A stretch of DNA of 64,000 nt, taken from positions 1 through 64,000 of the forward strand of contig NZ_BAFV01000040.1 in assembly GCF_000308515.1 (NCBI RefSeq). The letters are read 5' to 3'. The stretch's first letter is position 1, and each line of letters opens with the position of its first letter. Origin of the DNA: Nocardia carnea NBRC 14403. GTDB lineage: Bacteria; Actinomycetota; Actinomycetes; Mycobacteriales; Mycobacteriaceae. Shown here piece after piece: positions 1 through 8,313 of the stretch. The notes beneath the pieces are model-generated. The model was not told the origin of the DNA and searched no databases. It was given only the letters and a program-made list of their open reading frames with translations. The translations under genes were made by a program, and so were the position numbers.

Positions 1-256
1 CGAGGTCTGCGGGCATCGGTTTGGGCAGCAACAGCACATCGCATTCGGCCGCCAGCTCCGCGCGCGTCCGCTGCCCGGCGACCAGCGGCGCCAGCTGCTC
101 GTCGGAATAGCCGAACCGGGTGCCGTAGCCGTATTCGAGGAAGATACCCGCGCGGGTTGCCGGGTCGATCCGCGCGAAATGCGCGGGGTGGATCGCGAGC
201 CGATGCTCGTCCTCCTTATGGGAGGACGCAATGGCCCCGATCGTCAGTTGTTTCAC
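1..256 (-). CDS. Alanine dehydrogenase/transhydrogenase-type N-terminal domain protein (partial)
   Basis: The gene starts at a GTG at 256 and runs off the left edge, so only the first 85 residues are visible. The visible part has an early basic/acidic stretch (SHKEDEHRLAIHP), then a FLEYGYGTRFGYSDEQL segment and a hydrophobic LLLPKP strand. This is the pattern of the N-terminal domain shared by alanine dehydrogenases, NAD(P) transhydrogenase alpha subunits and N5-(carboxyethyl)ornithine synthases. It is not a copy of the complete ald gene at 2160-3278, and the CEO synthase branch is as likely as alanine dehydrogenase. No strong Shine-Dalgarno precedes the GTG, so the start is approximate. Confidence 0.6.
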   Translation of the reverse strand, partial: MKQLTIGAIASSHKEDEHRLAIHPAHFARIDPATRAGIFLEYGYGTRFGYSDEQLAPLVAGQRTRAELAAECDVLLLPKPMPADL

Positions 257-315
257 TATGCGAGCCTACGCGCGGTGCGGGACGAGCCGACGGCACCTCT
301 GAGGCAGCATCGCGA

Positions 316-343
316 CGGCTTCTCGACAGCTGTCGAGAAGCCG
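316..343. promoter_or_regulatory. Perfect loopless 28-bp palindrome
   Basis: The two 14-base arms (cggcttctcgacag and its exact reverse complement) meet with no spacer. The site lies between the stop of the nitronate monooxygenase gene (359) and the GTG start of the leftmost gene (256), both on the minus strand. It could be a U-tract-less terminator for the upstream gene or an operator for the downstream one. The lack of a loop and of a T-run leans slightly towards a protein-binding site. Confidence 0.5.
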
Positions 344-358
344 GCTCCCGCAATGGTT

Positions 359-1318
359 TCAGTGGGCGGACCAGCCACTCAGCGCATCCTCCGCGGTCGC
401 ACACAGTTCGTCGATCACCCGGGCCATCGGAGCGCTCTCGGTCACCATCCCCACACCTTGACCCGCATCGACCGGGGCCACCTCGGGATCGTCGGCTGCC
501 ATGGCCGCGGCCAGCTCGTCGCGGGCCGCCGGGTTCCCGGTCAGATCGTTCTCGCTGTGCTCCCACCGCCCGGTGAAATCGTTGCGCAGTACCCGCGAGG
601 GGAAACGCGCAGGCCAGGGCAGCTGCTGGCCGATATCGAAGATACGCGTGGTGACGGTATCGGTGGCTGCCGCGCGAACCAGCGCCGCACGCGCGCGGTC
701 CGGGGTGAGCGCTTCGGTACATACCGACAACCTCGTTCCGAGCCAGGCTCCCGCGGCACCGGCCGCGAGCACCGCGGCCAGCGTCCGGCCGGAGGAGATC
801 CCGCCGGCCGCCAGCACCGGAACTTCCACCGCGTCCAGTACGGCATCGAGCAGCGGCAGGGTACCCAGCAGCGGCGCCCCGTGACCGCCGCCTTCGGCGC
901 CGCGGGCGACGAGTACGTCTACTCCGGCGTCGGCGGCGCGGCGGGCCTGTTCCGCGTCGTAGACCTGGGTCACCGCCATCACCCCGTGCCGGTGCAGCCG
1001 TTGCACCCACGCGAAATCGTCGGTGAATCCGACGGAGATGACCGTCGGCCGCGCGGCGAGAGCGGTATCGAGTAACGCGGGCTCCCGTGCCAGCACCCAA
1101 TCGACCAGCCCGATACCGAACGGACCGGGTACCGCACCGAGCAGGTCCAGTTCATCGGACAACCGGGCGGCCGAGCCCGCACTGCCCATCCCGATCATCC
1201 CCAGGCCACCGGCGGTGGTCACTGCGGCCGCCAGCCGGCCACCGGCCACACCCCCCATCGGGGCGTTGACTATCGGCGCGCGCAAACCCATCCCCCGCGA
1301 CCAGGGCGTCGACAGCAC
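359..1318 (-). CDS. Nitronate monooxygenase (2-nitropropane dioxygenase family)
   Basis: A 319-residue FMN-dependent TIM-barrel oxygenase that would oxidise alkyl nitronates such as propionate-3-nitronate. The start is a GTG at 1318 with AGGTGG six bases upstream. It gives the family-typical opening (LSTPW...APIVNAPMGG), and the in-frame 11-residue extension is not needed. Visible motifs are NAPMGG at about residues 18-23, the catalytic His146 in GAEGGGHG, and the FMN-phosphate-binding AAGGISSGR stretch at about 170-185. Length and motifs are normal for the actinobacterial family. It is monocistronic, followed by a perfect palindrome at 316-343. Confidence 0.9.
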   Translation of the reverse strand: MLSTPWSRGMGLRAPIVNAPMGGVAGGRLAAAVTTAGGLGMIGMGSAGSAARLSDELDLLGAVPGPFGIGLVDWVLAREPALLDTALAARPTVISVGFTDDFAWVQRLHRHGVMAVTQVYDAEQARRAADAGVDVLVARGAEGGGHGAPLLGTLPLLDAVLDAVEVPVLAAGGISSGRTLAAVLAAGAAGAWLGTRLSVCTEALTPDRARAALVRAAATDTVTTRIFDIGQQLPWPARFPSRVLRNDFTGRWEHSENDLTGNPAARDELAAAMAADDPEVAPVDAGQGVGMVTESAPMARVIDELCATAEDALSGWSAH

Positions 1319-1502
1319 TACGGTCCACCTCGCTCGTCTGTGCACCGGCATCGGGATGCCGGATCCGGTTCTCCCCGCGACCGTACCCGCCGACCTGCCC
1401 GGCTCCGGCGGCTACTCGCCCTGCCGGCACTGCGGAAACGGTCACCGCAACGGTCCTCGCACCGGTGCAAGCGTCCGCGCAAGGCCGTGGCTCGGCGGCA
1501 AT

Positions 1503-1904
1503 CTACTGCTGGGTGTCCCTTTCGGCGATCACCTCGACGCGGAGGAAGTCCGGCGCGTCGAGCACCCGGCGCAGCATGAACCGGATGAACGGCGGCATAT
1601 CGCCGGCGGCCTCGTCCCGGTAGACGCGCGGCGAGCCGACCGCGTAGCGCCGCCGCCGAGATTCGAGCTCGCAACCGCCCGCAGCGAGAACGTTACGCAC
1701 CCAATCGGCTTCGGCGCCGTAGGTCAAGGCGATCACATATCCGTCGCCGCGGCGGAAGGCCCATAGTGGGGTCCGGAATATCCGGCCGGAGCGGCGGCCG
1801 CGATGGACGACCACCGCCCAGCCCGGCGCCCACGGTGCGATGAACTTCGTGATCCGGTTCAGGCCGGCCTTGTTCGCGCGAGCGATCCTTCGGGGCGCGG
1901 GCAT
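1503..1904 (-). CDS. Nitroreductase/deazaflavin-dependent oxidoreductase (Ddn-like)
   Basis: A 133-residue split-barrel protein of the F420-dependent nitroreductase (Ddn) family. It has the diagnostic HRGRRSGRIFRTPLW segment at about 35-49 and the YGAEADWVRNVLAAG segment at about 63-77. The family uses reduced F420 to reduce quinones or nitro compounds; the substrate here is unknown. The start is the ATG at 1904, with GAGGTG about six bases upstream, rather than the in-frame position 48 bases further out. It has its own transcription unit, with about 180 bases to the next gene on each side. Confidence 0.85.
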   Translation of the reverse strand: MPAPRRIARANKAGLNRITKFIAPWAPGWAVVVHRGRRSGRIFRTPLWAFRRGDGYVIALTYGAEADWVRNVLAAGGCELESRRRRYAVGSPRVYRDEAAGDMPPFIRFMLRRVLDAPDFLRVEVIAERDTQQ

Positions 1905-2159
1905 ATCCGAACACCTCACTTCACTCGGATCCACCGTCTCCTGCACCACCAACCGGCGCCGGAGACAGGACGGTAGGCGGCGATATCCGGCAGATGTATT
2001 CGCTTCCAGTTTCCCAGGCCGGCACGCCGTTGTCCGAACGACAGCCCGAGGGCGGTGGACACCTACTCGCCGAAGCGATGCTGTGCCGCCGCGGATCCGT
2101 GCTGTTGGGCGTCGCGACGTGCCCGGAGCCGCGGCCGCGACCTTTGCGGGAAACCGCCC

Positions 2160-3278
2160 CTACCGGTCGAGAACTTCGGAAAGCGCGACGGGTGTATGTC
2201 GATGAGCCTCGGCCACCGGCTCGTTGGTAATCCCGCCGGCGCACGTGTTGAGACCTTTGGCGAGCACCGGGTCGTCGCGCAGGGCCGCGCGCCAACCTTT
2301 GTTCGCGAGGGCGACCACATAGGGCAGCGTCGAGTTGGTGAGGGCGTAGGTCGAGGTGTTCGGTACGGCGCCGGGCATATTCGCGACGCAGTAGAAGGTC
2401 GAATTGTGTACCGGGAAAGTGGGTTCGGAATGAGTGGTCGGCCGCGAATCCGCGAAGCAGCCGCCCTGATCGATGGCGATATCGACGAGTACGGAGCCCG
2501 GTTTCATCCGTGCGACCAGATCGTTGCCGACGAGCTTGGGCGCCGCCGCCCCCGGAATCAGCACCGCACCGATCACCAGATCCGCCTGCTCGACCTCCTG
2601 TTCGATGGCCAGGCGAGACGACGCGAGCCCGTGTACCCGGTTGTGGTAGCGCCAGAACGACATCCGGAGCTTGTCGAGGTCGGTATCGAGTAGCGTGACA
2701 TCGGCACCCATTCCCAGGGCGATATTGGCGGCGTTCTGACCGGCGACCCCCGCGCCGAGGATCACGACACGGGCGTTCGCCACCCCACCGACCCCGCCCA
2801 TCAGCACCCCGCGCCCGCATTGCGCCTTCAGCAGCGAGTGGGCGCCGACCTGCGGTGCCAGACAGCCCGCGACCTCCGACATCGGGTAGAGCAGCGGCAG
2901 GACACCCGACGGCAACTGGACAGTTTCGTAGGCGATAGCGGTGACACCGCGGTGGAGGAGTGCGTCGGTGAGCGGGCGGTCGGCGGCGAGGTGCAGGTAG
3001 GTGAACAGCACCAGGCCGTCGCGCAGCAGCGGATATTCGGCCGCGATCGGCTCCTTCACCTTGAGCACCAGATCGGCCCGGGCCCAGACATCTTCGGCGC
3101 GATCGACGATCTGTGCGCCGGCGGCGGCGTATTCGTCGTCGGTGATGGAGGAGCCGTGCCCGGCATCCTTTTCGATATCGACCTGATGCCCTTGGCTTGT
3201 CAGCTCGTGTACGCCGATGGGGGTGATGGCGACTCGGTACTCGTGATCCTTGAGCTCCCTCGGCACGCCGATACGCAT
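2160..3278 (-). CDS. ald: Alanine dehydrogenase
   Basis: A 372-residue NAD-dependent enzyme interconverting L-alanine with pyruvate and ammonia, essentially the same length as the mycobacterial enzyme. Substrate-binding Arg15, Lys75 (in LKVKEP) and His96 (in TYLHLAAD) are all present. The Rossmann motif VILGAGVAGQNAA and the VDIAIDQGG strand carrying the catalytic Asp also match the family. The start is ATG 3278 with AGGAGA five bases upstream; 25 in-frame residues further upstream are rejected. In this family expression is usually induced by alanine through a separate regulator; none is adjacent here. Confidence 0.97.
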   Translation of the reverse strand: MRIGVPRELKDHEYRVAITPIGVHELTSQGHQVDIEKDAGHGSSITDDEYAAAGAQIVDRAEDVWARADLVLKVKEPIAAEYPLLRDGLVLFTYLHLAADRPLTDALLHRGVTAIAYETVQLPSGVLPLLYPMSEVAGCLAPQVGAHSLLKAQCGRGVLMGGVGGVANARVVILGAGVAGQNAANIALGMGADVTLLDTDLDKLRMSFWRYHNRVHGLASSRLAIEQEVEQADLVIGAVLIPGAAAPKLVGNDLVARMKPGSVLVDIAIDQGGCFADSRPTTHSEPTFPVHNSTFYCVANMPGAVPNTSTYALTNSTLPYVVALANKGWRAALRDDPVLAKGLNTCAGGITNEPVAEAHRHTPVALSEVLDR

Positions 3279-3390
3279 TGCTTCTCCTACTCGTACAGAT
3301 CGGCAGGATTCTCCGAGAACTACTGCGGGCCCGGTGATCTCACCGCACCCCACGGACCCCCATCAGGTGAGCGAGGGGCTCTCGGCACAT

Positions 3391-3663
3391 TCACCCGCCG
3401 GCGACCGACGGAATGATCATGATCTCGGTACCGGCATCCACCGGCGTGTCCTGCCCCTCGAGGGTGCGGCATTCATCGTCGCCGACGTAGAAGTTCACGT
3501 AGCGGCGCAGTCGACCGCTCTCGTCGCGAAGCCGGCGTTCCAGTCCCGGCGACCGCTCACGGACGGCATCCAGAACGCTCCGGAGAGTCGCTCCCTCGAC
3601 GTCGATCTCCTTTTCGCCGTCGACATAGGTACGCAGCATGGACGGCAGACGGACGTGCGCCAC
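3391..3663 (-). CDS. MoaD/ThiS-family ubiquitin-like protein
   Basis: A 90-residue beta-grasp protein ending in ...SVAGG. The C-terminal Gly-Gly is the feature adenylated and thiocarboxylated in MoaD/ThiS sulfur carriers. The start is GTG 3663, four bases after the stop of the upstream BNR-propeller gene, so the two are co-transcribed. No moaE, thiG or E1-like gene is nearby, so this is probably not the main molybdopterin or thiamine carrier. The partner is unknown. Confidence 0.85.
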   Translation of the reverse strand: MAHVRLPSMLRTYVDGEKEIDVEGATLRSVLDAVRERSPGLERRLRDESGRLRRYVNFYVGDDECRTLEGQDTPVDAGTEIMIIPSVAGG

Positions 3664-3667
3664 GGCG

Positions 3668-4765
3668 TTATCCGACCACCGCGGCACGCACGCACAGTAC
3701 GTCCGGAAGTTTGTCGGCGACCAGTTGCCAGTGATCGCCCTCGTCGGCACTGCAGTAGACCTCGCCGTTGCGGGTGCCGAAGTAGATACCCGCCGGGTCG
3801 GCGTTGTCGGCGCACATGGCATCGCGCATGACCGCCGCCCAGAACGGGCCCTGCGGGAGCCCGTCGGTCTGCGCGGACCAGGTATCGCCGCCGTTTTCGC
3901 TGCGATACACCGCGCAGCGCGCGTCCGGCGGGAAACGGAAGCGCTCCATATCCGCGACCAGCGGGAAGGTGTAGATGACTCCGGAGCGCCGGGGATGCGC
4001 GACGATCGGGAAACCGAAATTGGATTCGGGTAATCCACCGTCGATCGATTGCCAGCTCATCCCCTCGTCGGTGCTGCGGAAAACCCCGCCGTGGTTCTGC
4101 AGGTACATGGTGTCCGGCGTATCCGCGTCCACTGCGACCTTGTGCACGCACTGCCCCCATTCCGGCAGTTCACCCGGCATGAAATCGGCGGTGACACCTT
4201 TGTTCGTGGGTTTCCAGGACGATCCGCCGTCGGTGGTCCGATAGACGCCTCCGGTGGAGATGGCGACCGCCATCCGCTGGGTATCGGCCGGATGCGGCAG
4301 GATCGTATGCAATGCCAGCCCGCCGCCGCCCGGCATCCACTCCGGCCGGTGCGGATGCTCCCACAGGCCGCGTACCAGCTCGAATGTCCGGCCGCCGTCG
4401 GTGGAGCGGAACAGCGCGGCCGGTTCGGCGCCCGCGTACACCACATCGGGTTCCGCCGCGGTGGCGGGCGCGATCTGCCAGACGCCCTGGAGTGCCGCCC
4501 CCGTATCCTCCGGGAAGGCCAGCGGTGCGTCGTCCGGCTCGCTCCAGGTGGCGCCGAAATCGTCACTGACCACCATGGTCGGGCCGAAATGGCTGTCCAA
4601 GACACCCGCGAGCAGGCGCGGCGTGGACCGCCGGGTATCGATCGCGAAGGCTTTCACATCGGCCACCGCGAACTGGGGATCACCGACTTCCCAGTTCTTC
4701 CGACCGTCCTTGCTGCGCGCCAGGAACAATCCCTTGCGCGTCCCGATTCCGAGCAGTACGTCCAT
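3668..4765 (-). CDS. BNR/Asp-box beta-propeller protein (sialidase-like fold)
   Basis: A 365-residue protein with six recognisable Asp-box repeats (SDDFGATW, STDGGRTF, TTDGGSSW, STDEGMSW, SENGGDTW, SADEGDHW) spaced as in a six-bladed propeller. There is no signal peptide, so it is probably cytoplasmic. No sialidase catalytic residues can be assigned, so 'exo-sialidase' would be an over-annotation. The start is ATG 4765 with GGAGGT six bases upstream. It is translationally close to the MoaD-like gene (four-base gap), a pairing that suggests a shared function. Confidence 0.85.
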   Translation of the reverse strand: MDVLLGIGTRKGLFLARSKDGRKNWEVGDPQFAVADVKAFAIDTRRSTPRLLAGVLDSHFGPTMVVSDDFGATWSEPDDAPLAFPEDTGAALQGVWQIAPATAAEPDVVYAGAEPAALFRSTDGGRTFELVRGLWEHPHRPEWMPGGGGLALHTILPHPADTQRMAVAISTGGVYRTTDGGSSWKPTNKGVTADFMPGELPEWGQCVHKVAVDADTPDTMYLQNHGGVFRSTDEGMSWQSIDGGLPESNFGFPIVAHPRRSGVIYTFPLVADMERFRFPPDARCAVYRSENGGDTWSAQTDGLPQGPFWAAVMRDAMCADNADPAGIYFGTRNGEVYCSADEGDHWQLVADKLPDVLCVRAAVVG

Positions 4766-4867
4766 CACGTACCTCCATGTCGTCACCGTCACGCCGGCGC
4801 GTGTGAGCGTACTCCGGGGGACCGACAGGTTCCGGCAGAACAGAGCACAAAGCGTGCCGCGGAACGC

Positions 4868-4906
4868 GCCGGATGGCGATCACCGCACGGGTGATCGCCA
4901 TCCGGC
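4868..4906 (-). terminator. Strong hairpin terminator
   Basis: Perfect 17-bp stem (4868-4884 with 4890-4906) around a five-base loop GCACG. It lies in the 262-base gap downstream of the Glu/Leu/Phe/Val dehydrogenase stop at 5028. No T-run follows, as is common for actinobacterial terminators. Confidence 0.75.
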
Positions 4907-5027
4907 AGGACAAGGCTCGCGTCGGTGCGGGGCGCGGCGCCTTCGACCGCGGCGATCATCTATTCGCGATCGGTCGCCGGCGCGGACACCGTGACCGCCG
5001 GGCATCGGCGCCCTACTGCTGGTCTTG

Positions 5028-6290
5028 TCAGGGAATGACGACCGGACCCGATGCGGCCGACAGGGCCGGCTCGTCGGCCAGGCGGTGACCCGCCTCGCGC
5101 GGCGTAACACCCTCCTCGGCCCAGGCGGCCAGCAACTGCGCGACCTTACTGTGCATAGTGGTGCGCAGCCGATCGAAGGAGTTCTCCGGATTGTCGTCGA
5201 CCTCGCCGAGGAGCAGCCACCACGCCCAGGCCACGGCCCCCGCGTTCGCGACGAAATCCGGGAGCACCGGGACGCCGCGGGCGGCGAGCATGGCCTCCGC
5301 TTCCGGGGTCGTCGCCGCGTTCGCGGCCTCCACGATCACACGGGCCCGGATATCGTACGAATTATCCGGTGTGATCGCGTAGGAGATCGCCGCCGGAACG
5401 AGGATATCCACCTCGGCGGAGAGCACCGCGGCGCGCGGTAGCTGTTCGACACCTTCGGGCAGCCGGGTGCGGTCGACTTCGCCGAAACCGTCGCGCAGAT
5501 CCAGCAGCGCGGGGATATCCAGACCGTCCGCGCAGTACAGCGCGCCCGCGGCATCGGCCACCACGGTGACCTTCATTCCGGCTTCGTGCAGGTAGTAGGC
5601 CGCGGCGCCGCCCATGGTGCCGATGCCCTGGATCGCGACCGTCGTCTCGGCGGGCGCGCGTCCCCGCCAGACCGCGGCGGCGAGGCAGGCGTGCGCGACC
5701 CCGTAGCCGCCGATCACATCGCCCAGCAGGAAGCCACCCTCTACGGCGGCGTTGAGCCCGTTGCGGACCCGTTCCAGGGTCGCGGCCGGGTCGGCGGCGC
5801 GGCTGATCGCGGCATGGTAGCTCTGCCCCAGGCCGAGTTTCTCGAAGACCTCGTCGATCAGGTGCTGCGGAACCCCCAGATCCTCCGCCGTCACCCAATG
5901 TGCGGCGAGCCACGGGCGCATGGCCTCGCAGAACCGCTCGAGCACGCCGATCGCCCGGGGATCCTTGGGGTCGAAATCGATACCGCCCTTGGCCCCGCCG
6001 ACCGGCAGATCGAAGGTGGCCGTTTTATCCGCCATCCCGCGGGCAAGATCCTCGACCTCCCGCAAGCCGCATCCGGCCCGCATCCGCGTGCCACCGGTGG
6101 CCAGGCCCGCGCGCAGGGTGTGCACGACCAGGTAGCCGACCGCGCCCGTCAGGGAATCCGTCCACTGCAGACGCATATACGGTTCGGTCCGGCGGACCGG
6201 CGGCGCGGCGGCCGGTGCCGCAGGAATGTCCGGAAAGGTTTGCGTGGTCATATGCGGGGTACCCCCCATAGGGTTGTCGATCGCCGTCAC
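5028..6290 (-). CDS. Glu/Leu/Phe/Val dehydrogenase family protein
   Basis: A 420-residue amino-acid dehydrogenase that oxidatively deaminates an amino acid to its 2-oxo acid with NAD(P). Lys89 (GMADKTA) and Lys101 in the diagnostic PVGGAKGGID motif are present, followed by a Rossmann motif (IQGIGTMGGAAA). The start is a GTG at 6290 preceded by an excellent AAGGAGGTGG; an internal ATG 13 codons later is the alternative. It is divergent from a LysR gene across about 200 bases, so that regulator is the obvious candidate for its control. Length is typical of the short class rather than NAD-GDH; substrate specificity cannot be read. Confidence 0.9.
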   Translation of the reverse strand: MTAIDNPMGGTPHMTTQTFPDIPAAPAAAPPVRRTEPYMRLQWTDSLTGAVGYLVVHTLRAGLATGGTRMRAGCGLREVEDLARGMADKTATFDLPVGGAKGGIDFDPKDPRAIGVLERFCEAMRPWLAAHWVTAEDLGVPQHLIDEVFEKLGLGQSYHAAISRAADPAATLERVRNGLNAAVEGGFLLGDVIGGYGVAHACLAAAVWRGRAPAETTVAIQGIGTMGGAAAYYLHEAGMKVTVVADAAGALYCADGLDIPALLDLRDGFGEVDRTRLPEGVEQLPRAAVLSAEVDILVPAAISYAITPDNSYDIRARVIVEAANAATTPEAEAMLAARGVPVLPDFVANAGAVAWAWWLLLGEVDDNPENSFDRLRTTMHSKVAQLLAAWAEEGVTPREAGHRLADEPALSAASGPVVIP

Positions 6291-6460
6291 GATGAACCAC
6301 CTCCTTTTCGTGCTCGGCCGTCGCCACCGCATGCGGCAACCCCGGCGCGCAAATGTTCCGTCCGGACTTCTTCGTCCCCACGGCCACTATGTGTGCCCGA
6401 TCCCATAACTGTGCGGTCGTACCTGCTCGCGCGTCTATTTACGGTTGGTTCACGGCAGTG

Positions 6461-6488
6461 TTCACCGTTGCTGTACAACGCTTAGGCT
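6461..6488 (+). promoter_or_regulatory. Candidate leaderless promoter of the LysR gene
   Basis: TTCACC (6461-6466), a 16-base spacer and TAGGCT (6483-6488) lie six bases before the ATG at 6495. There is no Shine-Dalgarno, so transcription may begin at the A of the start codon. The assignment rests on spacing and a weak -35 match. Confidence 0.4.
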
Positions 6489-6495
6489 CGTTGTA
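6474..6495. promoter_or_regulatory. Inverted repeat TACAACG-N8-CGTTGTA at the LysR start
   Basis: Perfect seven-base arms at 6474-6480 and 6489-6495 flank the proposed -10 and touch the ATG. This position would suit negative autoregulation, as is common for LysR regulators. It could also serve the divergent dehydrogenase gene. Confidence 0.5.
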
Positions 6496-7481
6496 TGGAC
6501 TTGTCGATCCCTCGCTTGCGAATGTTGCGCGAGCTACATCGACGCGGCACGGTTACGGCGGCCGCGACGGCGCTGCACTATACGGCGTCGGCGGTATCAC
6601 AGCAGCTCGCACAGCTCGAACGCGATGTCGGTACCCGGTTGTTCGAACGGCGTGGACGCCGCGTGCAGCTCACCGATCTCGGTGTCCTGCTCGCCGAGCA
6701 CGCCGAGGAGATCCTGGCCTCGGTCGAACGCGCGACCCAGGCCCTCGAGGATGCCGGCGAATCGGTATCGGCAACGCTGACGGCCGGGGTGTGGGCGTCG
6801 GTGGCCTCCGGTCTGATGCCGGACGCGCTCACCTCCCTCGCCGGCACGCACCCGGGGATCAGAGTGCGGACGCGGGAACTCGCCCCGGAAGCAACTGCCG
6901 CGGCGGTACGCGACGGTGCACTGGATCTCTCCTTCGTCCTCGACTACTCGAATTACCCGATGGCCTGGGACCGTGGCCTGCAGCGCGCGGTGATCGCGGT
7001 CGAACGGATCCATGCCGCCGTCCCGTCCGGGGCGGTGCCGGGGGCCAGTGTGACGCTTGCCGAACTGGCCGAACATCCGTGGATACTCGCTCCGGCCCGC
7101 TCCCATTTCGGGCAGGCGGCGCGGCTGGCGTTCCAATCGGCCGGGGTCGCACCGCGGATCGACCACGAAGTAGAGGAGCAGGCGACCGCGATGGCGATGG
7201 TCGCGGCGGGCTTGGGGGTGACTCTGGTGTCGGATCTGGGCCTGGCCCTGCGGCCGACGGGGGTGGACATCATCGCCCTCGGCGACATCCTCACCCGGAC
7301 CGTCTCCCTGGCCTACCGCACCAACTCGGCCCGCCGGGCCGCGCTACTGCTCGTGGTGGACGCGATCCGGACTGCCGCCGCGGTGAAGGGCCTGGGCGCC
7401 GATACCGCGCTCCCGGCCCCGGTCGCTACGGAGTCACCGGCGCAGCAGGTGGTCGACGGCCGGAGCCTCGGACTCGGCTGA
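6495..7481 (+). CDS. LysR-family transcriptional regulator
   Basis: A 328-residue regulator with an N-terminal winged HTH (residues 1-60, including LHYTASAVSQQLAQLERDVG) and a periplasmic-binding-like effector domain from about 90 to 295. It is transcribed divergently from the Glu/Leu/Phe/Val dehydrogenase, the classical LysR arrangement, so it likely controls that gene in response to an amino or 2-oxo acid (inference). The last 30 residues are Ala/Pro-rich and probably disordered. The start ATG overlaps an inverted repeat and has no Shine-Dalgarno. Confidence 0.92.
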   Translation: MDLSIPRLRMLRELHRRGTVTAAATALHYTASAVSQQLAQLERDVGTRLFERRGRRVQLTDLGVLLAEHAEEILASVERATQALEDAGESVSATLTAGVWASVASGLMPDALTSLAGTHPGIRVRTRELAPEATAAAVRDGALDLSFVLDYSNYPMAWDRGLQRAVIAVERIHAAVPSGAVPGASVTLAELAEHPWILAPARSHFGQAARLAFQSAGVAPRIDHEVEEQATAMAMVAAGLGVTLVSDLGLALRPTGVDIIALGDILTRTVSLAYRTNSARRAALLLVVDAIRTAAAVKGLGADTALPAPVATESPAQQVVDGRSLGLG

Positions 7482-7583
7482 ATCCGATCTCCGGTTCTCG
7501 TGCACCACCGGCAGCGGAGCGGCAAATGGGTGCCGGCCGGGCGCACTGCTCGAACGGCCGGCAGGTTGGGGCAGACTGTTCTG

Positions 7584-8141
7584 ATGGCACGTTCCGCTGC
7601 GTACCGCCCCTCCCCGGCCGAGCTGGCGGCCGCCGAAGGCGCCACCGTTCCCGATGTGCTGGCACCTGATCTGCGGGTGTTGTTCTGCGGTATCAATCCG
7701 GGACTGTGGTCCGGGGCGACGGGGCATCATTTCGCTCGCCCGGGTAACCGTTTCTGGCCGGCGCTTTTCCGCTCGGAATTCACCCCTCGACTGTTCCGCC
7801 CCGACGAGGAGGCCGAATTACTCGAGCTGGGGCTGGGTATCACGAATGTCGTACCACGCACGACGGCGAAGGCCGCCGAGCTGACCGCGCAGGAATTGCG
7901 CGACGGTGGCCGCGACCTCTCCGTCCGGGTGCGCGAGTACCGTCCGCAGGTCCTCGCGGTACTCGGCCTCGGGGCCTATCGCACGGCGTTTGCCCGGCCC
8001 CGGACCACCGTGGGCCGGCAGCCGGACACGCTCGGTGCCACCGAGGTCTGGGTACTGCCGAATCCGAGCGGTCTCAACGCGCACTACACGTTGGATGCAT
8101 TGGCCGCAGAGTTCCGTACGCTGCGCACGGCACTGGAATAA
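7584..8141 (+). CDS. mug: G/U mismatch-specific DNA glycosylase (Mug/TDG family)
   Basis: A 185-residue uracil-DNA-glycosylase-fold enzyme that excises U or T mispaired with G. It carries the Mug motif 1 GINPGL (36-41) with Asn in place of the Asp of family-1 UDGs, then HFARPGNRFW (49-58) and the C-terminal NPSGLN motif (160-165). The ATG at 7584 is chosen because the upstream in-frame segment is not family-like. The Shine-Dalgarno is weak. It sits alone after the LysR gene. Confidence 0.92.
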   Translation: MARSAAYRPSPAELAAAEGATVPDVLAPDLRVLFCGINPGLWSGATGHHFARPGNRFWPALFRSEFTPRLFRPDEEAELLELGLGITNVVPRTTAKAAELTAQELRDGGRDLSVRVREYRPQVLAVLGLGAYRTAFARPRTTVGRQPDTLGATEVWVLPNPSGLNAHYTLDALAAEFRTLRTALE

Positions 8142-8313
8142 GGCGGCGGGCGGAGCGACCCGACCGGACAACGCCGGCCTGCCACCTCTCGGTCCGAGTG
8201 CCGCCGGTTTCCGGTGTGCCATCGCGCCGCATCCGAGGTCCGCGACGACGCCGGTCGTCACCGATAGCCGGAATCCCGTGACCGCGAACCGATGCCGTGA
8301 GAAACTCACTTCC

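Noticed and set aside
3668..4765. Active sialidase
   Set aside because: Asp-boxes show only the propeller fold. No catalytic Arg triad/Tyr/Glu set could be assigned and no signal peptide is present.
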